In this document: positions 1-6,133 of the stretch, in pieces
Position numbering within the stretch: the stretch's first letter is position 1
Layout: each line of letters begins with the position of its first letter
Source of the DNA: Rikenellaceae bacterium
Lineage (GTDB): Bacteria; Bacteroidota; Bacteroidia; Bacteroidales; UBA932
Reading direction: 5' to 3'
Assembly (NCBI GenBank): GCA_012800665.1
Contig: JAAZIW010000101.1
Location: forward strand, 1 to 7,057
DNA: 7,057 nt
Position numbers and translations under genes: made by a program
The notes under the pieces: generated by a model
What the model was told of the DNA's origin: nothing
The model's database searches: none
What the model saw: only the letters and a program-made list of their open reading frames with translations

Positions 1-489
1 GCTGCGGGACGAAGAGGAGCCGCTGTAAGAGCTGCTGCGAGAAGAAGAGGAGGAGCTGCTGCCGCTGCTGCGATACGATGAGGAGCTGCTGCGAGTGCCG
101 CTCGATACGCTTGAAGAACTGCTCGAGCGCGAAGAACTGCCGGAAGAGGAGCCGCTGTAAGAACTGCTGCTGCGGGAAGAGCCGCTATACGAGCCGCTTG
201 AGCCATATGAGCCGCTGCTGCGCGATGAGCTGCCGATATAAGTGGAACCCATAGAGCTGGTGCGATAGCCGCTGCTTTTGGTTGTACTTCCGGAACTGCC
301 GCTGCGTAAAGATGAGCTGCTGATGCCGCTACGAACGGATGAACCGCTGCCGCTGTAGCTTCTGCCCGAAGAATAACCCCCTGTACGAGATGAAACGCCT
401 ACTCCCCTGCTGCTTACACTGTTGCCTCCAACTACGCTCTGGCGGGTAACTCCGCTGCTGAAGCGCTGATAGTCCTTAAGGGAGCGGCT
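1..489 (-). other. Ser/Arg/Gly low-complexity tail of the lipoprotein
   Basis: Codons 181-343, open at the window edge. 85 of 163 residues are Ser, in variable units such as SSRSSS, YSGSS and SGSSS, with an Arg every few residues and very few acidic residues. All six Ser codons are used in mixture, so the repetition is at the protein level and is not a clean DNA tandem repeat. The tail is strongly basic and resembles RS-type or linker-type sequences only in composition. Confidence 0.8.
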
Positions 490-1029
490 GTAAGTTCCGC
501 CATACCAATAGGGGCCATAGTGATAATAATAGGGGTGATAGGAGCCGTACCAGCCGGCGTAGCCGTAGCCGTAGCCGTAGCCATACCATGGGCTGTACCA
601 ATAATCATAATACCACGGATTGTAGAAATAAGGATTACGCCAACCGTAATAATAAGAATAATAAGGGCTGCGATAATACCATGAATGACCGTAGTATGGA
701 TAGTAAGGATAAGAGCCAAAATAATAACCATCTCCGTAATATAGATGTATGTCGGGAGATGTGGATTCTATTTTGGTATTATAGCCGTCTCTGGTAATAA
801 TTACAGTGTCTCTCTTTGCTGCTTGTTCACGGGCTATCTCTTGAAGAGCGAGAGCTTTGAAGTCTTCCTGCGAAAGCAGTTCGGCATCAGCTGACGGAGC
901 GTTTGAGGCTTTGTAATAGATGCCATCCTGGAACTGCTGCACACCTGCATACTTGGCCGCCAAACCGCAAGAAGTAACGGCAATGGCTGCAAGAGCAAAG
1001 GGGATGAGTGTTCGGAGTATCTTATTCAT
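1..1029 (-). CDS. Tyr-rich and Ser/Arg/Gly-rich low-complexity lipoprotein, 3' end missing
   Basis: Reading from the ATG at 1029 gives 343 codons without a stop, so the gene runs off the left edge. Residues 1-21 form a lipoprotein signal: basic start (MNKILR), hydrophobic core, lipobox VTSC with Cys21 as the lipidated residue. Residues 22-95 are ordinary sequence with a DGIYYK motif (35-40) and a probably helical acidic/Ala stretch (47-73). Residues 96-180 hold 36 Tyr and 7 Trp, including (GY)4 at 150-157. Residues 181-343 hold 85 Ser, the rest mostly Gly, Arg and Tyr. Residues just after Cys21 (GLAAKYAGV) lack the acidic export signal known for surface lipoproteins of Bacteroidota, so a periplasm-facing anchor is inferred. 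Similar Tyr-rich lipoproteins are known to me as hypothetical proteins in Bacteroidales; no function can be assigned. The start at 1029 is chosen because the signal peptide begins there; an in-frame ATG lies 20 codons upstream (1089). Confidence 0.85.
   Translation of the reverse strand, partial: MNKILRTLIPFALAAIAVTSCGLAAKYAGVQQFQDGIYYKASNAPSADAELLSQEDFKALALQEIAREQAAKRDTVIITRDGYNTKIESTSPDIHLYYGDGYYFGSYPYYPYYGHSWYYRSPYYSYYYGWRNPYFYNPWYYDYWYSPWYGYGYGYGYAGWYGSYHPYYYHYGPYWYGGTYSRSLKDYQRFSSGVTRQSVVGGNSVSSRGVGVSSRTGGYSSGRSYSGSGSSVRSGISSSSLRSGSSGSTTKSSGYRTSSMGSTYIGSSSRSSGSYGSSGSYSGSSRSSSSYSGSSSGSSSRSSSSSSVSSGTRSSSSSYRSSGSSSSSSSRSSSYSGSSSSRS
490..744 (-). other. Tyr/Trp/Gly-rich segment of the lipoprotein
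   Basis: Codons 96-180 of the lipoprotein. 36 of 85 residues are Tyr and 7 are Trp, with Gly, Pro and Ser filling most of the rest, in short units such as PYY, WYY, NPWYY and GY. Tyr is written with both TAT and TAC. The composition suggests an aromatic, probably disordered or self-associating segment; that is inference only. Confidence 0.8.
559..582 (-). repeat. Four perfect copies of a 6-base repeat encoding (Gly-Tyr)4
   Basis: The plus strand reads gtagcc four times in a row; the coding strand is (GGCTAC)4, residues 150-157 of the lipoprotein. It is the longest exact tandem repeat I see in the window. Because the unit is 6 bases, copy-number change would keep the reading frame and only lengthen or shorten the Gly-Tyr run. 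Confidence 0.9.
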
Positions 1030-1047
1030 AGTCTGTAGTAATTTTTG

Positions 1048-1055
1048 TATATTTG
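1048..1055 (+). promoter_or_regulatory. Candidate Bacteroidota -7 box for proS operon
   Basis: TATATTTG fits the Bacteroidota sigma factor -7 consensus TAnnTTTG exactly. No good TTG is present at the expected -33 distance; the nearest match is TTC at 1025-1027 with a 20-base spacer. If used, it would give proS a leader of about 80 bases. It lies inside the 5' region of the divergent lipoprotein gene, so the two transcription units would overlap. Confidence 0.45.
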
Positions 1056-1062
1056 CGCCTGT

Positions 1063-1079
1063 TATTCGAGAGGCGAATA
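1063..1079 (+). promoter_or_regulatory. Short inverted repeat in the presumed proS leader
   Basis: TATTCG and CGAATA form a 6-bp stem around the loop AGAGG. It sits 8 bases after the candidate -7 box, so it would lie at the very 5' end of a proS leader RNA, or could be an operator for either divergent gene. There is no T tract, so it is not a terminator. A stem this short could be chance in an AT-rich gap. Confidence 0.25.
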
Positions 1080-1139
1080 TCCTATTCATATTATTAGATG
1101 CAAATTTGCTAAAAAAACGCAAACATTTCAAGTAAAAAG

Positions 1140-2618
1140 ATGGCAAAAGTAATTACACCAAGAGCAGAAGATTATTCGAAATGGTATAACGATATTGTAG
1201 TGGAGGCGGATTTGGCCGAACAATCGGTCGTACGCGGATGTATGGTAATAAAGCCGTACGGCTTCGCAATTTGGGAGAAGATTCAGAATGTGATGGACGG
1301 AATGTTCAAGGAAACGGGAGTGGAAAACGCCTATTTCCCTCTCTTCATTCCCAAGAGTTTCTTCAGCCGCGAAGCCGAACATGTGGCCGGTTTTGCGAAG
1401 GAATGCGCCGTAGTCACTCATCACCGCCTTATGAATGACCCTGACGGCAAAGGAATCGTAATAGACCCCGATGCCAAATTGGAAGAGGAGCTGATTGTCC
1501 GCCCAACATCCGAAACCATCATTTGGAGCGTATATAAAAATTGGATACAGAGTTGGAGAGACCTTCCCATACTTTGCAACCAATGGTGCAATGTGGTGCG
1601 CTGGGAGATGCGCACAAGGCCGTTCCTCCGCACCAGCGAATTCCTTTGGCAGGAAGGACATACCGCCCATGCTACGGCGGAAGAGGCTCAGGAACGTGCC
1701 GAGCAAATGGTGCACGTGTATGCCAAGTTCTGCCGCGAATGGATGTCCATGCCGGTGATTGTAGGCCGCAAGAGTCCCAATGAGCGTTTTGCAGGAGCTC
1801 TCGACACTCTTACAATCGAGGCCATGATGCAGGACGGAAAAGCCCTTCAGTCCGGCACAAGCCATTTCTTGGGACAGAATTTCGGCAAGAGCTTCGATGT
1901 GCAGTTTGCCGATAAAGACGGCTCTCTGCAATACGCATGGGCCACATCCTGGGGCGTAAGCACACGCTTGATGGGAGCCTTGATAATGAGCCACTCCGAT
2001 GATGAAGGGCTCGTGCTTCCTCCGAAGCTCGCCCCCATTCAGGTAGTTATGGTGCCCATCTACAAGACAGAAGAAGAGTTCGATGCCGTGCTTGCTAAAT
2101 TCAAGGAAATCAGCAAAGCCCTTAAAGCCAAGGGCATAAGCGTTAAAATAGACTCCCGCGATACTCTCCGCCCCGGCTTCAAATTCGCCGAATGGGAGGT
2201 AAAGGGAGTTCCCGTGCGCCTTGCTCTCGGTGCTCGCGACCTCGCCAAAGACTCCATAGAAGTCTTCCGCAGGGACACCCTTTCTAAAAAGACCATGCCC
2301 CTCAAAGATGTAGTGGAGCGCATCCCCTCCCTTTTGGATGAAATCCAAGAAAACATATACCAAAAGGCTTTGGACTTCCGTGCCTCCAATGTTGAAAAAT
2401 GCGACAATTGGGATGAATTCTGCGAAAAGATTCAAAACGGCAAGTTCCTCCTCTGCCATTGGGACGGCACGCCTGAAACCGAGCAGGCCATAAAAGAAGC
2501 CACCAAGGCCACCATCCGCTGCATTCCCATGGACTCTTTCGTTTATGAGGAAGATGGCAAGGATATTTACTCCGGAAAACCATCCAAACAAAGAGTTGTA
2601 TTTGCAATAGCCTATTAA
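1140..2618 (+). CDS. proS: Prolyl-tRNA synthetase (class II, short archaeal/eukaryotic-like type)
   Basis: ProRS charges tRNA(Pro) with proline using ATP, in the cytoplasm. The 492-residue length, the lack of an inserted editing domain and the C-terminal extension ending in Tyr mark the short archaeal/eukaryotic-like form found in many Bacteroidota. Visible landmarks: RPTSE at 121-125 (proline/ATP site), class II motif 2 beginning RWEMRTRPFLRTSEF at 154 with QEGHTAH at 171-177, motif 3 GVSTRLMGAL at 272-281. The anticodon-binding domain covers about 299-400 (with LRPGFKFAEWE at 343-353), and the C-terminal domain about 405-492 ends in FAIAY. Cys residues in that domain (421, 428, 439, 461) do not form the paired CXXC-like zinc site of zinc-bearing relatives. 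The ATG at 1140 is preceded by an A-rich stretch, not a Shine-Dalgarno. First gene of a tight unit; the next ATG is 3 bases past its stop. Confidence 0.97.
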   Translation: MAKVITPRAEDYSKWYNDIVVEADLAEQSVVRGCMVIKPYGFAIWEKIQNVMDGMFKETGVENAYFPLFIPKSFFSREAEHVAGFAKECAVVTHHRLMNDPDGKGIVIDPDAKLEEELIVRPTSETIIWSVYKNWIQSWRDLPILCNQWCNVVRWEMRTRPFLRTSEFLWQEGHTAHATAEEAQERAEQMVHVYAKFCREWMSMPVIVGRKSPNERFAGALDTLTIEAMMQDGKALQSGTSHFLGQNFGKSFDVQFADKDGSLQYAWATSWGVSTRLMGALIMSHSDDEGLVLPPKLAPIQVVMVPIYKTEEEFDAVLAKFKEISKALKAKGISVKIDSRDTLRPGFKFAEWEVKGVPVRLALGARDLAKDSIEVFRRDTLSKKTMPLKDVVERIPSLLDEIQENIYQKALDFRASNVEKCDNWDEFCEKIQNGKFLLCHWDGTPETEQAIKEATKATIRCIPMDSFVYEEDGKDIYSGKPSKQRVVFAIAY

Positions 2619-2621
2619 ATC

Positions 2622-3638
2622 ATGAAAAAAATCTTACTCTCTTTAGCTTTTGCGGCCGCTTCTTTCGGCAGCGCAATGGCTCAAAACGCACAAGATGCTG
2701 CAGCCGCAGCCGCCCAAGCCATCTCAGAAGCCGCTCAAGAAACTGTTAATACCCCTAAGCCCAAATACTGGACCAACTCGATAGTTCTCGACCTCGGCGT
2801 CAACCAAACCCAACTTGTAAATTGGGCTGCAGGAGGCTACAACACTATAACGCTCAATGCCGGTTTAGATGCAAAAGCCAACTATGTCAAACAACTCGCC
2901 AGTTGGACAAACCGCTTGCAGATGCAATATGGTTTTCTCTATTCTGACGAAAAGGTGGGGCTTCTGCAAAAAAGCACCGACCGTCTTTATCTCGAAAGCA
3001 AATTTGCCTACAGGACCAATAGATCGGATTCCAAATGGAGCTATTCGGCCGCTTACGACTTCAGGACTCAATTCACCGATAACTTCGACTCTTATAAAAA
3101 AGATGATGAGGGCAATTGGACGGGGACGCTAAAATCGGGTTTCCTTTCTCCCGCATATATGAACTTGGGTTTCGGTATGGATTGGGTGCCGAATGAATGG
3201 TTTAATGTGAACTTTGCTCCTATCACCGGCAGCCTTACCATGGTGAGAGACACCTCGCTTCGCAAGAATTATGGCTTGGAGCTTAGTAAAGAGGGGCTCG
3301 ATGCCAATGTAGGAGCAAATTACAATACTACCATCTTCAAGCTCGGCGCCCAGGTTAAGGCTAACCTCAAAATCAAAATAAACGACAATCTCGGCTTCGA
3401 AACCCAGCTGGTGCTCTTCTCAAATTACCTTAAAGACCCGCAGAATATGCGTGTGAATTTGGACAACAAGCTTTCGTGGCAGCTCACCAAGTTCTTCAAG
3501 CTCGGCTTCAACACCTGGCTCATCTACGACCCTGACGTGCTGATTGCCGACAAGAGCGGAGCCAACCACACGCAAAGAGTGCAGTTTAAGGAATTCCTCA
3601 CCTTCAACTTTACCTGGACTTTCGCAAACGGCAAATGA
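2622..3638 (+). CDS. DUF3078 family outer-membrane beta-barrel protein
   Basis: 338 residues. Residues 1-20 are a signal peptide (MKKILLSLAF..., cleavage likely after AMA-20 before Gln21). An Ala/Gln-rich helical linker follows (about 22-40). The hallmark of DUF3078, a Trp followed by Gly-Gly-x-Asn, is seen as NWAAGGYNTITLNA at 67-80, then alternating polar/aromatic strands to the end: SYSAAYDF (140-147), SPAYMNLGFGMDW (176-188), FAPITGSLTMVRD (198-210), YDPDVLI (302-308) and the last strand FLTFNFTWTF (325-334). The barrel's last aromatic (Phe334) is followed by a four-residue ANGK tail. The family is predicted to sit in the outer membrane; its role is unknown. It starts 3 bases after the proS stop, and its TGA overlaps the tilS ATG, so it is probably co-transcribed and translationally coupled with both. 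No Shine-Dalgarno is visible; the start is fixed by the signal peptide. Confidence 0.9.
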   Translation: MKKILLSLAFAAASFGSAMAQNAQDAAAAAAQAISEAAQETVNTPKPKYWTNSIVLDLGVNQTQLVNWAAGGYNTITLNAGLDAKANYVKQLASWTNRLQMQYGFLYSDEKVGLLQKSTDRLYLESKFAYRTNRSDSKWSYSAAYDFRTQFTDNFDSYKKDDEGNWTGTLKSGFLSPAYMNLGFGMDWVPNEWFNVNFAPITGSLTMVRDTSLRKNYGLELSKEGLDANVGANYNTTIFKLGAQVKANLKIKINDNLGFETQLVLFSNYLKDPQNMRVNLDNKLSWQLTKFFKLGFNTWLIYDPDVLIADKSGANHTQRVQFKEFLTFNFTWTFANGK

Positions 3639-4951
3639 AAATCCTACTCGCGGTAAGCGGCGGCATGGACTCTATGTATATGCTGGCACGCTCCAAGGAA
3701 CTCTTTCCAGGCTCTCATATTGCCGTTGCCCATTGCAATTTCTGCCTTCGCGGAGAAGAATCAGATGGGGATGAGCAGTTTGTGAGGGATTGGTGCTCCG
3801 AGTATGGAATCACTTGCTATGTAAAGCGTTTCGACACTACGGCTTATGCCGCCAAAAAAGGTATTTCTATAGAAATGGCGGCGCGAGACCTGCGTTACGG
3901 CTGGTTTGCCGAACTGTTCAGCACTCATAAATTCAGCGCCGTGGCGGTGGCGCACAATTCAAATGACAATGCCGAAACCCTGATTCTTAATTTATTGCGC
4001 GGCACCGGCTCGCGCGGCCTGCGCGGTATGGGCGACCGCGATATTGCAGGCATAGGAAGCGGAAGGGTGCTAAGGCCCCTGCTCGGAATCTCGCGTGAGG
4101 AGATTTCCGTATGGATGGAAAAGCATGGTGTTCCGCATCGCGAAGACAGCACCAACGCAGGCACTTTATATAAGCGCAACAAACTCCGCAATGAGGTTTT
4201 CCCTGTCTTTGCAGAAATAAATCCTTCTTTTCTGAAAACTTTTGCCGCCAATATGCGTCACTTTGCGCAGGTGGATGACATCGCAGAGGACTATTTCCAA
4301 AATACTGCAATGAGCGTTTATATGCCGGGGCAGGAGGATGTCATTTCCATTCCGGCGCTGCTGAGCTTGGAGCATTGGGAGTATGTTTTGTTCCGAATCT
4401 TAGAGCCTTATGACTTTGATGAGGGCACCATCTCCGCGCTTGGCAATCTGCTTGCCTCCGAAAGTGCAACCATAAGCGGAAAAACCTTCGAAGCCCCCGA
4501 TTGGAAGGCGGTAACCGCTTCCGATAAAATTTTACTGCTCCCGCGAGTTGCTGAAAAAAGCAGTTCGAAGTTGGAGATTGATAAGCCCGGAGTTTACAGC
4601 TTCAAGGGGCAAAGCATAGAGGTAAAAGTATATGAAAGGACTTCCGGTCTCGAATTGCAAAGGCCTGAGGGACAACTTATTGCAGATGCCGATAAGTTAA
4701 GTTTTCCGCTAAGGCTGCGCGGTTGGGAAGATGGCGACTGGATGCGCCCGCTCGGATTGGGAGGGAAGAAGAAATTGAGCGATTTATTCGTGGACCTGAA
4801 ATGGAGCCTGCCCGAAAAAGAGGCGGCCATCGTGCTTGAACATCCGGACAGGCAGAAGGGACATGTGGGGGCTCTCATCTGCGAACGCATAGGCGACTCG
4901 CTAAAAGTCACCCCTGTCACAGAAAAAATTGTGGAAATCTCTTTACTTTAA
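3635..4951 (+). CDS. tilS: tRNA(Ile)-lysidine synthase
   Basis: TilS attaches lysine to C34 of the tRNA(Ile) with CAU anticodon, using ATP, so that it reads AUA and is charged with Ile, not Met. The N-terminal ATP-pyrophosphatase domain shows the PP-loop SGGMDS (8-13), HCNFCLRGEESDGDE (33-47), AHNSNDNAETLILNLLRGTG (106-125), RPLLGISREEI (147-157), DSTN (171-174) and RNKLRNEVFP (181-190). The C-terminal TilS domain shows RGWEDGDWMRPLGLGGKKKL (362-381) with LSDLFVDLK after it. At 438 residues it is full length for the long, three-domain form. Family members usually read AHHxxDxxET at the second motif; here the second His is Asn (Asn108). The start overlaps the preceding stop as ATGA, and starting there places the first beta strand (KILLAVSGG) correctly. 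Its end converges on the membrane protein gene on the other strand. Confidence 0.96.
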   Translation: MKILLAVSGGMDSMYMLARSKELFPGSHIAVAHCNFCLRGEESDGDEQFVRDWCSEYGITCYVKRFDTTAYAAKKGISIEMAARDLRYGWFAELFSTHKFSAVAVAHNSNDNAETLILNLLRGTGSRGLRGMGDRDIAGIGSGRVLRPLLGISREEISVWMEKHGVPHREDSTNAGTLYKRNKLRNEVFPVFAEINPSFLKTFAANMRHFAQVDDIAEDYFQNTAMSVYMPGQEDVISIPALLSLEHWEYVLFRILEPYDFDEGTISALGNLLASESATISGKTFEAPDWKAVTASDKILLLPRVAEKSSSKLEIDKPGVYSFKGQSIEVKVYERTSGLELQRPEGQLIADADKLSFPLRLRGWEDGDWMRPLGLGGKKKLSDLFVDLKWSLPEKEAAIVLEHPDRQKGHVGALICERIGDSLKVTPVTEKIVEISLL

Positions 4952-4957
4952 GAATCC

Positions 4958-6133
4958 CTAAAGCAATAACATCACTGCGAAAGTGTAGAGCAAAAATCCT
5001 TGCAAGCGGATTTTGCCCTTGCCGCTTCGGGACATCATGAACTCAACCGGATCTTTCTTTAATATCTCTCCTAACTCCTCTCCATCAGGAAGTGCGCGGG
5101 CAGACCATTTGGCTGTTATGTGCCCGTCTGCAATATAGGTCACTCCCCCATTTGAACGATTGAGAGTCATCAGGGTAATCCGATCGGCGAAATAAGTGCC
5201 TGCGGCAAGGGAGGGCTCATTTATATCGACAGTTTCGGGTGTGCCTGCCACCAAGAAGAGGACGGTGCAGCCGGTTTGAGAGGCCCTGCCTGCAAACTGC
5301 CCCATAGATTCAAGTCTTTTAGGCGATAGCTTATCGGGATTGTATGAAGATATGACCATCACAGGACCTTTGAGGGCAAGAGAATCGGCATAAACTCCTG
5401 CAGCATCGCAAAAACTGAGAATCTGTATAGGAACATTGTCATCCACTATGTCGCGATCGTAACTTTCGTTGCGGACAAAGGTCCATGTGGAGTCGGGAGG
5501 ACAGTCGGGAGTAAAAGCCCCCTCACGCCCGTCTTTTACATATACGGCAGCAGTTATATCATCGAAATTCTCATCAAAAGCCCCATAAAGTTCTGTGCCC
5601 GGCTTGAGGTCGGTGAAGTCTACAATAGGTATGGAGAGAAGTGAAAAAAGAGCGAAAAGCACTACAGAAATCGCAGCTATTCCAAAGCTGACATATTTTA
5701 TCTTCTGCGGCTTGTCGAGTTTGTTCAGCGGTAAAAAAGCAATAGCCCAAAGCCCTAAAAGAATTATATTTTTTACAAAGCTCTGCCAATGTTCCAGATG
5801 AATGGCCTCGCCGAAGCAGCCGCAGTCCATAACGGGATTAGCTATCCACAGGATGGCTGTAACAATGGTAAAGATTCCAAGCAGGGCGAGAGTAATGAGC
5901 GCCACCACCCTGCGCCATACTCCTGCAATGAGGGCGGCTCCGAGCACTGCCTCGAAAAAGGCAAACAGCAGAGCCAGCACGCCTGATGCAAAGCCGAGAA
6001 AGTTAAGATGGAAAAACTTGAGATATTCCTGTACTATAAGCTGCGCGCCCACCGGGTCCATCAGCTTCAGGACACCGGCAATAAAGAGCACAGAGCCCAA
6101 TACAGCAGCGCAAATCCTCTTAAATCCGTTCAT
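4958..6133 (-). CDS. DoxX/MauE-like membrane protein with thioredoxin-like C-terminal domain (BT_3928 family type)
   Basis: 391 residues. The N-terminal half is a DoxX/MauE-type four-helix membrane domain: hydrophobic spans at about 5-25, 44-71, 75-98 and 119-137, with the MauE-like motif DCGCFG at 103-108 just after span 3. A fifth span is at about 147-168. Residues 170-375 are soluble; the stretch around 321-344 (LMTLNRSNGGVTYI and then GHITAKWS) looks like the late strands of a thioredoxin fold, but there is no CXXC, only isolated Cys at 211, 242 and 289. This layout matches what I know as the BT_3928 family of Bacteroidales. MauE relatives act in disulfide formation, so a membrane redox role with Cys104/Cys106 is inferred, not shown. 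A short hydrophobic tail (379-391) ends the protein. Its ATG lies 14 bases inside the 3' end of tmk, so the two are probably coupled. Stop codon TAG. Confidence 0.85.
   Translation of the reverse strand: MNGFKRICAAVLGSVLFIAGVLKLMDPVGAQLIVQEYLKFFHLNFLGFASGVLALLFAFFEAVLGAALIAGVWRRVVALITLALLGIFTIVTAILWIANPVMDCGCFGEAIHLEHWQSFVKNIILLGLWAIAFLPLNKLDKPQKIKYVSFGIAAISVVLFALFSLLSIPIVDFTDLKPGTELYGAFDENFDDITAAVYVKDGREGAFTPDCPPDSTWTFVRNESYDRDIVDDNVPIQILSFCDAAGVYADSLALKGPVMVISSYNPDKLSPKRLESMGQFAGRASQTGCTVLFLVAGTPETVDINEPSLAAGTYFADRITLMTLNRSNGGVTYIADGHITAKWSARALPDGEELGEILKKDPVEFMMSRSGKGKIRLQGFLLYTFAVMLLL

Noticed and set aside
1..489. Possible CRISPR array or DNA tandem repeat because of recurring gctgctgcg-like strings
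   Set aside because: The recurring strings are irregular in spacing and length and are fully explained by Ser/Arg codons in one open frame; there are no unique spacers.
432..731. Hydrophobic Ile/Thr-rich 99-codon open frame on the minus strand
   Set aside because: It is an out-of-frame reading of the Tyr-rich zone of the lipoprotein (TAT/TAC read as ATT/ATA and similar).
588..797. Asn-rich 69-codon plus-strand open frame
   Set aside because: It is the antisense of the Tyr-rich codons of the lipoprotein and has no start context or homology cue.
1063..1079. T-box or attenuator controlling proS
   Set aside because: Only a 6-bp stem is present; there is no T-box sequence, leader peptide with Pro codons or terminator stem before the proS ATG.
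1128..2591. A 487-codon open frame antisense to almost all of proS
   Set aside because: It is in exact codon register with proS, so it stays open simply because proS avoids TTA, CTA and TCA codons. The sense protein is a clear ProRS, and the antisense protein shows no family motif.
4941..4963. Bidirectional terminator between tilS and the membrane protein gene
   Set aside because: The stem is only 5 bp and AT-rich with no U tract; too weak to call.
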